Shown: piece after piece, positions 8,973 through 17,720 of the stretch
How positions within the stretch are numbered: the stretch's first letter is position 1
Layout: the number at the start of each line of letters is the position of its first letter
From: CCMP332 sp040218795
Lineage (GTDB): Bacteria > Bacteroidota > Bacteroidia > Cytophagales > CCMP332
Assembly (NCBI GenBank): GCA_040218795.1
Contig: JAVJQT010000010.1
Location: 186,001 to 250,000, forward strand
DNA: 64,000 bases
Reading direction: 5' to 3'
Notes under the pieces: generated by a model
Seen by the model: the letters and a program-made list of their open reading frames with translations, nothing else
The model's database searches: none
Told to the model about the DNA's origin: nothing
Program-made: the position numbers and the translations under genes

Positions 8973-8997
8973 AGCCGGGTAATCCCGGCTTTTTTTT
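8973..8997 (+). terminator. intrinsic terminator after the coiled-coil lipoprotein gene
   Basis: 7-bp stem AGCCGGG/CCCGGCT with a 4-base loop TAAT and an eight-T run. It starts 6 bp after the stop at 8967. Confidence 0.85.
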
Positions 8998-9009
8998 GCA
9001 CATTTCGGT

Positions 9010-9816
9010 ATGAAATTATTTCTATCACTCTTTGTGCTTCTTTACCTCTTTACTTCCTTTTCTGCCTATTCCCAATCTCCTGAAAATATTGCCAGCGACA
9101 GACCGGGGAATGCTTATACCAGCACAGCAGTTGGAAGCCGTGTTTTTCAATTTCAGAATGGTATCGATTTTAATACTCTAAAATTTGACAATAATTTTCC
9201 GGAGCCTTCGAAATTTACAAATGCGACAATTTTTCAATCCAATCTGATTCGATATGGAATCGGAGCGAAAAATGAGATTAATGCTGCAATCGACTATACA
9301 AGACTCGAAAGCAATAGATCGACCTTTGGTGACCCAAGAACCGGGATTAGCAAGTTAGGCCTTGCTTATCGTAGAAATTTTACAGAAAAACTTTTAAAAA
9401 GCTCATCCATCGGTATGCTTGCTCAAATTAATTTCAATGATATATTGAATGAATTTAAGAATTCAAACCCTGATGCATTTGTACTTGTATTAACTCAAAC
9501 GCCAATTTCTAAGATTTTTGCCTTGACGACAAACCTTGGATTTGATTTTTCAGATCAACAAGGTCAATCAGGCTTAACGAGTAATTTTCTTTACACAATA
9601 AATTTGGGATTTGGGATAAAAGGTAATCTTTCTGGCTACATAGAATCTTATGGCGCATATTCAAATGGAAACAATAATCTTTATATTGACGGTGGTATCG
9701 CCTATTTGATTAGCCCCAATGTACAACTGGATCTGTACGGTGGTTTTTCATCGGATCAAGATTTCATAGAATACTTTGTTAGCACCGGTATTTCTTGGAG
9801 AGTTGGAAACTTGTAA
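9010..9816 (+). CDS. outer-membrane channel-like protein (MetA-pathway phenol degradation family type)
   Basis: 268-residue secreted protein. A signal peptide (cleavage near AYSQ) is followed by DRPGNAYTSTAVGSRVFQFQ, the typical opening of the 'putative MetA-pathway of phenol degradation' outer-membrane family, and by repeated amphipathic strands (NLGFGIKGNLSGYIE, YGGFSSDQDF). In Bacteroidota these are annotated simply as transporters; the name does not imply phenol degradation. The ATG follows the preceding terminator by about 12 bp, so it needs its own promoter, which I could not identify. Confidence 0.7.
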   Translation: MKLFLSLFVLLYLFTSFSAYSQSPENIASDRPGNAYTSTAVGSRVFQFQNGIDFNTLKFDNNFPEPSKFTNATIFQSNLIRYGIGAKNEINAAIDYTRLESNRSTFGDPRTGISKLGLAYRRNFTEKLLKSSSIGMLAQINFNDILNEFKNSNPDAFVLVLTQTPISKIFALTTNLGFDFSDQQGQSGLTSNFLYTINLGFGIKGNLSGYIESYGAYSNGNNNLYIDGGIAYLISPNVQLDLYGGFSSDQDFIEYFVSTGISWRVGNL

Positions 9817-9909
9817 TATGACCCAGATCATTTTACAAAATGACAATATGCCTTAATACGTATGTCTATTTCACTAAATTAGACGCATATATTAAAATAG
9901 ATTTATAAA

Positions 9910-10710
9910 TTGCTTCAAAATCAAACCAAATCAAATTCAGTGTCAGATTTAGAGAAAAATCTTGAAAGTATTCAACAAAGTTCGACGGCAGCAAAAGAAG
10001 CGATTACCGCGCTTAAATTAGTAGAAAACTCAGCAGAAGTAGTCCTCTGTATGGATGTTTCCGAGCAAATGGAAGATTATCTGGACACAGGAAAGGCACA
10101 GGTAATTGCCAATCGAATATTGGCTTTTGCAACACATATGGATATTGACAGCCATATAGATCTGTTTCTTTTTGCCGAAAGGGCATTTTTTATTGGCTCA
10201 ATGAACATGAAAAATTTTGATGGCTATATTGAAGATGCCATGCATAAATATAATTTGAGCGGACATGCGGATTATGTAAATGTAATTAACCTTATCAGGA
10301 CCACATATCTGAAAAATGCAAAAAGAGATGGGAAGCTGGCATGCAGGGAAACGCCTGTTTATGTTTACTTTATTAGCAATGGCGAAACCGATGAACCTGA
10401 AGATATTGCAAAAGAAATAGCCAATGCTTCTTATGAGCCAATTTTTTGGCAGTTTATGACTATGGGTACTACCCGCGAAGATCTTCAAAAAGGATTTCTC
10501 GGCTTCTTATTGAGACCATTCGTAGATGATTATTCTTTTCTGGAATTGCTGGATGACATGGAGGATCGTTTTATTGACAATGCTGATTTCTTCAATGTCA
10601 ACGATCCATCAGCATTGAGCGATGCCGAATTCTACAAACTAATGATGTCAGAATTCCCGCATTGGGTTGAATTGGCAAAAGAAAAAGGGTTGATAATAAA
10701 AAATCAGTAA
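9910..10710 (+). CDS. TerF-type vWA domain protein with degenerate MIDAS
   Basis: 266-residue cytoplasmic protein matching the vWA domain found at the C-terminus of tellurite-resistance TerF. The family's late motifs are clear: PIFWQFMTMG, then LDDMEDRFIDNADFFNVND, then DAEFYKLMMSEFPHWVELA. No TerD-like domain is fused and no other ter gene is nearby. The metal site looks altered: DVSEQ (Asp49, Ser51, Gln53) instead of DxSxS, GHADY where a Thr is usual (Ala120), and SNGE (Asn158) where Asp is usual. Translation most likely begins at TTG 9910, because an in-frame TAG lies at 9898. The next gene follows 5 bp after the stop. Confidence 0.75.
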   Translation: MLQNQTKSNSVSDLEKNLESIQQSSTAAKEAITALKLVENSAEVVLCMDVSEQMEDYLDTGKAQVIANRILAFATHMDIDSHIDLFLFAERAFFIGSMNMKNFDGYIEDAMHKYNLSGHADYVNVINLIRTTYLKNAKRDGKLACRETPVYVYFISNGETDEPEDIAKEIANASYEPIFWQFMTMGTTREDLQKGFLGFLLRPFVDDYSFLELLDDMEDRFIDNADFFNVNDPSALSDAEFYKLMMSEFPHWVELAKEKGLIIKNQ

Positions 10711-10715
10711 AAAAA

Positions 10716-11996
10716 ATGCACGAAGCGACTATTGGTGTTTTAGATATTTTAGCCATCCTAATATTTCTGGCTGCAGTTTTTTCATTTGTTAATACGCATT
10801 GGTTAAAATTACCTGCTACCATAGGCTTGATGACTCAATCGCTGGTGATCTCCTTAACGATTGTGCTAGTCGGCGTTTTAGTGCCTGAAATAAGGGATTC
10901 TGCCGCAGAAATCCTGGATTCCTTCGATTTCTCAGAAGTACTCATGCAGGTGATGTTGAGCTTTTTGCTCTTTGCCGGAGCCATAAATGTGAACTTCAAA
11001 AAACTGGTAGAGGAAAAAGGAGCCATTCTTATACTGGCCACTGTTGGTACGCTGCTTTCTACATTTATCATTGGCTTTGCCACATTCTTCTTCCTGCCCT
11101 ATCTGGGAATTAATGTTGAACTGATTTACTGCTTACTTTTTGGAGCACTTATTTCACCCACCGATCCAATAGCCGTTTTGGCGATTGTACAAAAAATGAA
11201 TTTGAGTAAAAATCTTCAGGTTAAAATTGAAGGTGAATCGCTGTTTAACGATGGTGTCGGAGTAGTTATATTTTTGACCATTTTAAATGTAGCACAGTCG
11301 GGTGTTGAAAATGTTACACCGATTGGTGTGAGTCTTCTTTTTGTACAGGAAGTTTTTGGCGGAATTTTACTCGGTGGAATTTTAGGATATATAGGCTTGC
11401 TGTCTCTAAAATTTATCGACAACAGACATACCGAATTAGAAGTCCTAATTACCTTAGCTCTGGTTATGGGAGGCACAAGAATTGCAGAACTGTTACATGT
11501 ATCTGCCCCCCTTATTATGGTGGTATTGGGAATAATAATCGGAAGAGAGGGCAAACCCGAATTCTTGCGAAAAATTACCGGAGACTTCGTTTATAAGTTT
11601 TGGCATCTCATCGATGAGGCATTAAATGCTATTCTTTTCATTTTAATTGGATTTGAAGTTTTGGTTGTTACTCTTCAAATTAAAAATATTATAGCAGGTG
11701 TTATCGCAATTTTTGTAGCCCTTTTCTCAAGGTACATTAGTATTCTAATACCTACTTTTACTTTTGGACTACAAAAATCAAAGACCTGGGTTCCCGGTAC
11801 AGCTCCAATATTGGCCTGGGGTGGCTTAAGAGGTGGAATAGCAGTAGCACTGGCTCTGGCGCTTCCGCATTTTGCACATAAGGATCTGATAGTTACCATG
11901 ACTTATATAATTGTTGTGTTTTCTATCCTGATTCAGGGAATGACGATTAAAAATCTTATCCGCTATCTGAAATTGGATAAATTACCAATAGATTAG
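10716..11996 (+). CDS. Na+/H+ antiporter of the CPA1 (NhaP) family
   Basis: 426-residue inner-membrane protein with about 12 helices, exchanging monovalent cations for protons. Diagnostic stretches are GALISPTDPIAVLAI, GESLFNDGVGVVIF (the CPA1 FNDG motif with the ion-binding Asp) and WGGLRGGIAVALALALP. There is no long cytoplasmic C-terminal domain. It starts 5 bp after the TerF-like vWA gene, so the two are cotranscribed; the vWA protein may regulate or assemble it, which is inference only. Confidence 0.9.
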   Translation: MHEATIGVLDILAILIFLAAVFSFVNTHWLKLPATIGLMTQSLVISLTIVLVGVLVPEIRDSAAEILDSFDFSEVLMQVMLSFLLFAGAINVNFKKLVEEKGAILILATVGTLLSTFIIGFATFFFLPYLGINVELIYCLLFGALISPTDPIAVLAIVQKMNLSKNLQVKIEGESLFNDGVGVVIFLTILNVAQSGVENVTPIGVSLLFVQEVFGGILLGGILGYIGLLSLKFIDNRHTELEVLITLALVMGGTRIAELLHVSAPLIMVVLGIIIGREGKPEFLRKITGDFVYKFWHLIDEALNAILFILIGFEVLVVTLQIKNIIAGVIAIFVALFSRYISILIPTFTFGLQKSKTWVPGTAPILAWGGLRGGIAVALALALPHFAHKDLIVTMTYIIVVFSILIQGMTIKNLIRYLKLDKLPID

Positions 11997-12053
11997 ATAG
12001 CAAATCAAAACAAGCCAATTCCATTGCTGTTTGTTGAATAATAATTAAATATC

Positions 12054-12896
12054 ATGGCTCAACCAAAGTGGGAAACAATAGGAAATTTTGAAGATATCAC
12101 CTATAAAAAAGTGGATGGTGTCGCACGGATTGCTTTTAATAGACCGGTAGTTAGAAATGCTTTTCGTCCTAAAACTGTGGCTGAGTTATACAAAGCTTTT
12201 CTGGATGCTCGCGAGGACACTTCCATTGGCGCGGTACTATTTTCAGCAGAAGGCCCCTCTCCAAAAGATGGCGTTTATTCTTTTTGCAGTGGAGGAGATC
12301 AAAAAACCAGAGGCGATCAGGGCTATGTCGATGAAGATGGAATGCCCAGATTAAATATTCTTGAGGTTCAAAGACTGATTCGCTTTATGCCCAAAGTCGT
12401 GATTGCAGTGGTTCCGGGTTGGGCTGTAGGTGGCGGACATAGCCTTCATGTGGTTTGCGATTTATCACTCGCCAGTGAAGAACACGCCATATTTAAACAA
12501 ACCGATGCCGATGTAACCAGCTTTGACGGAGGATATGGATCAGCTTATCTCGCCAAAATGGTGGGTCAAAAGAGAGCCAGAGAGATTTTCTTTTTAGGAA
12601 GAAACTATTCTGCGCAGGAAGCTTATGAAATGGGAATGGTCAATGCAGTTATTCCACATAAGGAATTGGAAGCTACGGCTTTCCAGTGGGCTCAGGAGAT
12701 ACTTGAAAAATCACCCACTTCAATCAAGATGCTCAAATTTGCTTTTAATCTAACAGATGATGGCATGGTGGGTCAGCAGGTTTTTGCCGGTGAAGCTACC
12801 AGACTGGCATACATGACTGAGGAAGCCAAAGAAGGAAGAAATGCATTTCTCGAAAAAAGAAAACCAAATTTCAAGGACATCAAATGGATTCCCTGA
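12054..12896 (+). CDS. menB: 1,4-dihydroxy-2-naphthoyl-CoA synthase
   Basis: Crotonase-fold enzyme closing the second ring of the menaquinone precursor from o-succinylbenzoyl-CoA. MenB rather than other crotonases is indicated by FRPKTVAELYKAF, YSFCSGGDQKTRG, the oxyanion/active-site region WAVGGGHSLHVVCDL, and TSFDGGYGSAYLA with the conserved Asp/Gly segment. The 280-residue length is typical. The other men genes are not in this window. It fits a menaquinone-based respiratory chain, in line with the SdhCAB encoded at 29 kb. Confidence 0.95.
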   Translation: MAQPKWETIGNFEDITYKKVDGVARIAFNRPVVRNAFRPKTVAELYKAFLDAREDTSIGAVLFSAEGPSPKDGVYSFCSGGDQKTRGDQGYVDEDGMPRLNILEVQRLIRFMPKVVIAVVPGWAVGGGHSLHVVCDLSLASEEHAIFKQTDADVTSFDGGYGSAYLAKMVGQKRAREIFFLGRNYSAQEAYEMGMVNAVIPHKELEATAFQWAQEILEKSPTSIKMLKFAFNLTDDGMVGQQVFAGEATRLAYMTEEAKEGRNAFLEKRKPNFKDIKWIP

Positions 12897-12897
12897 T

Positions 12898-14634
12898 CTA
12901 ATTCATTGATCCCGCTGCGCTTTCTTTAATTTTCATTTCTCCAACGCTCATTCCTTTGCTTCTGGCCATTCTTCTTTCAAGACTGGCTTCATAAGCCGAA
13001 ATTCCGTGCAATTCGGACAGATAGTCGAGATGACCAGGTGAAGTTACAACCATAATGTCATCTGCTGTAATATCTGTTGGCGTTTTATAGCCACAGGATT
13101 CAGCCAACATTTGTGTCTCTTTATACAAAACATCGGCATAGGTTTTTACACGTTCTGCCGCCCCCTTAATATCAATGGCTCTTTCCAGGCTTCTTCTTTG
13201 GGTAGCAATACCCGTAGGGCAATTGTTTGTATGACACTCAAGGGCCTGAATACATCCTATAGCAAACATAAATCCTCTGGCAATATAAACTGCATCAGCG
13301 CCAAGTGCCATTGCAACGGCAATGTCAATAGGCGTTGCGATCTTTCCACTGGCAAATAGAACAACCTTATCTCGCACACCGTGGGATTTCAAGGCCCAGT
13401 CGGCTACCGCTAAAGCCTGTTTCATCGGCAAGCCTGAATATGAACTCAGCACATGAGGAGATGCACCTGTGCCACCATCACCACCATCGATAACGATGTA
13501 ATCCGGTCCCCTACCCGGCTCTTTTTTCATTTTTTCAGCAATATCTTCAATCTCTGCCGTGTGCCCTATCACCATTTTTATACCGACAGGCTTGGATGTA
13601 ATGCTGCGCACTTTGTCTATGAAATCAAACAAACCATTTACATCACTAAATTCTTTATGTCTGGCCGGTGCATAGGCATCTTTTCCCATTGGCACTTTTC
13701 TTATATCTGCAATTTCCTGCGTTATTTTTTCTTTTAATAGCATTCCACCTTTGCCTGGCTTAGCACCCTGAGCTAATTTAATTTCCATCATTTTAACCTG
13801 AGGGTGTTCCGAAATTTTTTTCAATTTTGCCTCGTCCAAATTACCTTCCTCATCTCTCACTCCATATTTTGCTGTTCCTATCTGAAAAATCAGATCTCCT
13901 CCACCGTATTCATGACATGGCGCAAGACCACCTTCACCGGTATTGTGCATAAATCCACCCATTTTGGCACCAAGATTCAATGATGCATGCGCGCGATAAG
14001 ACAATGCACCGTAGGACATAGCACTCACATGTGCAAAATGCTTTAATTCTACAGGTTCGACACCCGTATGTTTTCCAATAATTTTTTTATAACTCTGACC
14101 CGTTTCTTCCCCCGTTTTTGAGGTAACATTGGTAAAAGTTGCGGGCATAATTATCGTTGTTCCAACCTGATCCATATCTATCTGCGTCCCAAAACCAATA
14201 GTATTTCTTGTTCCTTTTGAAGACTGGTAAATCCAGTTTCTAGTAATTCTATTGTAGGGCGTCTCCTCCTGATCGTTTAAGAATAAATATTGTCTTAAAA
14301 GTGGCCCCATTGAAATAAGCATTTTTCTTCCCCAGATAATGACAGGAAATAACCGTTGTATAGGGGTATGTGACTGTCTTTTATCGTGAATAAATAAAAT
14401 TATAAATCCTACAATCAAAGTAAAGAGAATGAATTCGCCGGTCAATGTTGCAGCCCATACCAAGACACCCGATGACTCAATCGTGGTTTGTTGAAAAAAA
14501 TACCCATACGCTGCGGTTACGAGCAGGGAAAGAAGTATCCATGTCCCCGTATAAGCATTAAATAGTTTTAGAAATGATGAAAATGAAGGTGCTTTTGATA
14601 TACCTGTTTTGATGTATTTTCGTTCTTCAGACAT
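12898..14634 (-). CDS. FMN-binding glutamate-synthase-like protein, membrane anchored
   Basis: 578-residue relative of the FMN/Fe-S domain of glutamate synthase large subunit (YerD-like family). Two membrane helices lie at about residues 30-85. The TIM-barrel synthase domain shows GDGGTGASPHVLSSYSG, ASGKIATPIDIAVAMALGAD and the cluster region CIQALECHTNNCPTG, which carries the three Cys of a 3Fe-4S centre. It has no amidotransferase domain, so it is not a complete GOGAT; the natural substrate is unknown. It is convergent with menB, with a single base between the two genes. Confidence 0.85.
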   Translation of the reverse strand: MSEERKYIKTGISKAPSFSSFLKLFNAYTGTWILLSLLVTAAYGYFFQQTTIESSGVLVWAATLTGEFILFTLIVGFIILFIHDKRQSHTPIQRLFPVIIWGRKMLISMGPLLRQYLFLNDQEETPYNRITRNWIYQSSKGTRNTIGFGTQIDMDQVGTTIIMPATFTNVTSKTGEETGQSYKKIIGKHTGVEPVELKHFAHVSAMSYGALSYRAHASLNLGAKMGGFMHNTGEGGLAPCHEYGGGDLIFQIGTAKYGVRDEEGNLDEAKLKKISEHPQVKMMEIKLAQGAKPGKGGMLLKEKITQEIADIRKVPMGKDAYAPARHKEFSDVNGLFDFIDKVRSITSKPVGIKMVIGHTAEIEDIAEKMKKEPGRGPDYIVIDGGDGGTGASPHVLSSYSGLPMKQALAVADWALKSHGVRDKVVLFASGKIATPIDIAVAMALGADAVYIARGFMFAIGCIQALECHTNNCPTGIATQRRSLERAIDIKGAAERVKTYADVLYKETQMLAESCGYKTPTDITADDIMVVTSPGHLDYLSELHGISAYEASLERRMARSKGMSVGEMKIKESAAGSMN

Positions 14635-14679
14635 TTGGTTTCGAGTTTTTTGGGGATAATGAAAGTAAGTCCAAAATCT

Positions 14680-14695
14680 GATATTTACAAATATC
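14680..14695. promoter_or_regulatory. palindrome in a divergent intergenic region
   Basis: GATATTTACAAATATC has 7-bp arms around a 2-bp centre. It lies 46 bp upstream of the glutamate-synthase-like gene (minus strand) and 151 bp before the gene at 14846. Further on, TATCGG (14730-14735) and CCGATA (14745-14750) form another short inverted repeat. Candidate operator; the region is AT-rich, so chance is possible. Confidence 0.35.
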
Positions 14696-14845
14696 TATAT
14701 TTAGTCTTATTATTTCGGCAAGCAAAAAATATCGGTATGTGTTTCCGATAGGAATGTGTTTTCTCCATACATATTCAAAATTGTTTATTCGAATGGCTTT
14801 TATATAAACTTATTTTAAGATATTAGTTCGAAATTCTAATTTATT

Positions 14846-15721
14846 ATGAATCAGAAAGTAACTATTCCAATATTACTTGTAATAGGAATTGGCCTGGGTG
14901 TTTTTTTGTATTTCAATTATAGTTCTAAAGTTGAGGAACAAATAAAAATTGAAAAAGAGAGGCTCTCAGAAGAAAAAGAGCGCAAAGAAAATTTAGAATT
15001 AGAAATTGATGAACTTCAAAAAGAGATAACCAATTCCAAGTCTCAAATTGAAATCTTAAACAACAAAATCGAGGAATTAAATTCAACAACAGAAGAATTG
15101 GAAGCTTCAAAAAAGAAAATCCAATCAAGCCTCAATACTTATTCTTACTTATTGAAAAAAGAACGGGAAAAAATTGCAGATTCTAAAAATCAAATTGTTT
15201 CGCTTATCAATAAGCAACTCGCAGAATTACTCGATCACAGAATAAGAAAAATTTCGATTTTTAATGATGATTCAAGCTTTGCCTACTATACAGGAAGAAG
15301 AAACTATATAACGCTAGATTCAAAAAACAATTTGAAATTGGAGCGCACTATCCATTTTACCAGTACAGGACAATACCTACAGGCAATTTATCAAGACAAG
15401 GATAATGGAAATAATAGATTTCTAATCAACAATTACAATGTGCCAATTGCCAATCTCGATTTTGAGTCATCTTCTATTACTGATTTATCAAATAAGGAAA
15501 AAATGGCATTTGAAAAAGATGTAAGAGAAGAAACTTATGTTAATCTTGAAATCCCTATTATAAAATCATCCGCTCAAATTGATTTTATGAAGAGCATAGA
15601 ATACGAAAGCGAACGATTTGATAAAAAATCCACGGTAAAAAGCATAGAATTCTACACGACATCAAAAGAACAGGCAGAAGAAGTTCTTACACTATTAAAA
15701 ATTCTCGATTCTTTAGTTTAA
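14846..15721 (+). CDS. membrane-anchored coiled-coil protein, function unknown
   Basis: 291-residue protein with one N-terminal membrane helix (residues about 6-24, IPILLVIGIGLGVFLYF) and no cleavage site, followed by a long charged coiled coil to about residue 130. The C-terminal half is a globular mixed alpha/beta domain (YYTGRRNYITLDSKNN, RTIHFTSTGQYLQAIY). I do not recognise the family. It is flanked by about 210 bp upstream and 300 bp downstream without a long gene, so it is probably a single-gene transcript. Confidence 0.6.
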   Translation: MNQKVTIPILLVIGIGLGVFLYFNYSSKVEEQIKIEKERLSEEKERKENLELEIDELQKEITNSKSQIEILNNKIEELNSTTEELEASKKKIQSSLNTYSYLLKKEREKIADSKNQIVSLINKQLAELLDHRIRKISIFNDDSSFAYYTGRRNYITLDSKNNLKLERTIHFTSTGQYLQAIYQDKDNGNNRFLINNYNVPIANLDFESSSITDLSNKEKMAFEKDVREETYVNLEIPIIKSSAQIDFMKSIEYESERFDKKSTVKSIEFYTTSKEQAEEVLTLLKILDSLV

Positions 15722-15767
15722 ATCCGGTTCAAGTTTGCGGAAAGCCTTCTTTGAGATTATTTCCATC

Positions 15768-15842
15768 TTAAGCATAAAGGAATAATCCAAGGATCAACAA
15801 TACAAATGTCAGAGCGAAAAGACGTATTAAGTTAAAATTCAT
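15768..15842 (-). CDS. possible single-helix miniprotein
   Basis: A 24-residue frame on the minus strand (25 if the preceding ATG at 15845 is used): MNFNLIRLFALTFVLLILGL and four more residues, almost one pure membrane helix with a positively charged N-terminus. It lies in the 299-bp gap before the two-component operon, which holds no other gene. No homologue can be named, and so short a frame can arise by chance. Confidence 0.3.
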   Translation of the reverse strand: MNFNLIRLFALTFVLLILGLFLYA

Positions 15843-15933
15843 CATTTGTCAATTGGTGAATTTTGAAGATGTGAATTAAATTAAAATTAAAACATCAACT
15901 TATATGCGCTAAATTATATATGCAAGGTTTTCG

Positions 15934-15948
15934 TTGATTTCGAATCAA
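15934..15948. promoter_or_regulatory. inverted repeat upstream of the two-component operon
   Basis: TTGATT-TCG-AATCAA, perfect 6-bp arms with a 3-bp spacer, about 75 bp before the receiver gene. A T-rich segment just downstream (TAGTTTTTG) resembles the -7 box with one extra base. Candidate operator or autoregulatory site. Confidence 0.3.
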
Positions 15949-16020
15949 TTTAGTTTTTGATATCTTGAAAAAGATTTCAATTATTTATTTTAAGCTGTTT
16001 AATAATAACAAGAGAAAGTT

Positions 16021-16386
16021 ATAAGAAACTCAGTAATCATATTGGATGACGAAAAAGACATCAGGGATATGCTTAGCCTATTCATGAATAAATTCGGATT
16101 CAATGTATACGCATTTGAATCAGTGGCAGAAGCCAGCATAGCTATTGATCAAAACAATTTTCAACTCGCACTGGTTGATTTGAATTTACAGGATGGTTCT
16201 GGTTTTGAAATTATTAATAAAATAAATGAACAATCAAGCAATTGTGATGTAGTCATAATCACGGCTTATGATAGCGAGGATGAAAGAAAACAAGCCGAGT
16301 ATTTATCTGTTAAACACTTCCTCTCAAAACCTTTCAACAGAAGTGTTTTAAAAGAAAAATTAGAACTAATGGGCTATGAAGTATGA
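16021..16386 (+). CDS. single-domain response regulator, probable non-AUG start
   Basis: CheY-like receiver of about 121 residues. Numbering from 16021, the acidic pair is Asp9/Asp10 (LDDEKD), the phosphoacceptor Asp53 (ALVDLNLQDG), the switch Thr81 (VIITAYD) and Lys103 (FLSKPF), so it should be phosphorylatable. The first canonical start is TTG at 16042, but that would delete beta-strand 1. The frame stays open upstream to 16009 and reads RNSVIILDDEKD, a normal receiver opening. I therefore place the start at ATA 16021 after AGAGAAAG; this is inference. It overlaps the NtrC-type gene as ATGA. Confidence 0.8.
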   Translation: MRNSVIILDDEKDIRDMLSLFMNKFGFNVYAFESVAEASIAIDQNNFQLALVDLNLQDGSGFEIINKINEQSSNCDVVIITAYDSEDERKQAEYLSVKHFLSKPFNRSVLKEKLELMGYEV

Positions 16387-17720
16387 ATAAAATACTAATA
16401 ATAGATGATGATCGCGATACATTATCCCTACTGAAAGGCTTTTTTAGTAAGAAGGGTTATGAGGTTTCAATTGCTGCAAATGGTAAAAAAGGACTTGATC
16501 TTATAAGAAATAATTCCTTCTCAGTCATCCTATGTGATTTTAGGCTACCTGATACCGACGGCCTCGAAATGATTCAAAAAATAAAGATCTTGGATGATCA
16601 GGTTAAGATTATCATCATCACCGGATATTCCGAAACCAAGATGGCTGTAGAAGCGCTAAAGCTGGGTGCAATAGAATATGTAACCAAACCTCTTCAACCC
16701 GATGAAATTCTGCAAATTGTAAAAGATGCATCCAAAGATTTTAATTCGAAAAACAATTCCTCCACCATTAATCAGGAATATGTAATCGGAGATAGTCGAC
16801 ACGCTCAAAATATATATCAGCAAATTGAGTTGATTGCCCCCACTGATATGTCGGTTATAATAAGCGGTGAAACCGGTACGGGTAAAGAATACGTGGCACA
16901 AGCGATACACACCAATAGCAGAAGAAAGGACAAGCCATTTGTCGCTGTGGATTGTGGTGCCCTGCCCGAAGAATTAGCAGGAAGCGAACTTTTTGGACAT
17001 GTCAAGGGCGCTTTTACTGGAGCTCTCAAATCCAAAAAAGGATGTTTTGAACTCGCCAATTCAGGTACTCTTTTTCTCGATGAAGTGGGAAATTTAAGCT
17101 ATGAAAACCAGGTAAAGCTTCTCAGAGTAATTCAGGAAGGGAAAGTGAGAAAAATTGGGGCTGAAAAAGAAATCAATGTCGATGTTAGAATCCTTGTAGC
17201 TACGAACGAACATCTCGAAGCCAAAATTGATAAGGGCGAATTCAGGTTGGATTTATACCATCGAATCAATGAATTTAAAATCGAACTTCATCCTTTGCGT
17301 GAAAGGCACGAGGATATTGAAAAATTTTCGCAAATATTTCTTGCCAATGCTTCGAAGTCTCTAATGAAGAATGTTGATTCATTTTCAAATGAAGCATTCA
17401 AGCTTATGAAATCTTATCCCTGGGAAGGAAACTTGCGAGAACTACAGAATGCAATAAAAAAAGCGGTCTTGTTTTGCAAGGGTAAAGAAATAAGTGCAGA
17501 TGATCTGCCGGGTGAAATAAAGTTGCATTCAAAAAAATCAATACAAGAGGAAGAAGAAATAATTGGCTATAACCTAAAAGAAAATGTGGCTCGTACCGAA
17601 GCCAAAACAATTAATAGGGCTTTGCAAGCATCCAATGATAACAAAAGCGAAGCCGCAAAACTTTTGGGAATTGACCGCAAAACACTTTACAATAAAATGA
17701 AGTCGTTAGACCTTATCTAA
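16383..17720 (+). CDS. sigma54-dependent response regulator, NtrC family
   Basis: 445-residue enhancer-binding protein with three parts: receiver (Asp52 in LCDFRLPDTDG, Lys102), AAA+ domain with Walker A GETGTGKE (about 162-169), the sigma54-contacting loop GAFTGA (209-214) and Walker B FLDEVGN, and a Fis-type helix-turn-helix at the end (NKSEAAKLLGIDRKTLYNKM). It activates transcription from -24/-12 promoters when phosphorylated. It is translationally coupled to the receiver gene upstream, and its stop is directly followed by the histidine kinase ATG. A sigma54-like promoter just after this operon is a likely target. Confidence 0.95.
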   Translation: MNKILIIDDDRDTLSLLKGFFSKKGYEVSIAANGKKGLDLIRNNSFSVILCDFRLPDTDGLEMIQKIKILDDQVKIIIITGYSETKMAVEALKLGAIEYVTKPLQPDEILQIVKDASKDFNSKNNSSTINQEYVIGDSRHAQNIYQQIELIAPTDMSVIISGETGTGKEYVAQAIHTNSRRKDKPFVAVDCGALPEELAGSELFGHVKGAFTGALKSKKGCFELANSGTLFLDEVGNLSYENQVKLLRVIQEGKVRKIGAEKEINVDVRILVATNEHLEAKIDKGEFRLDLYHRINEFKIELHPLRERHEDIEKFSQIFLANASKSLMKNVDSFSNEAFKLMKSYPWEGNLRELQNAIKKAVLFCKGKEISADDLPGEIKLHSKKSIQEEEEIIGYNLKENVARTEAKTINRALQASNDNKSEAAKLLGIDRKTLYNKMKSLDLI

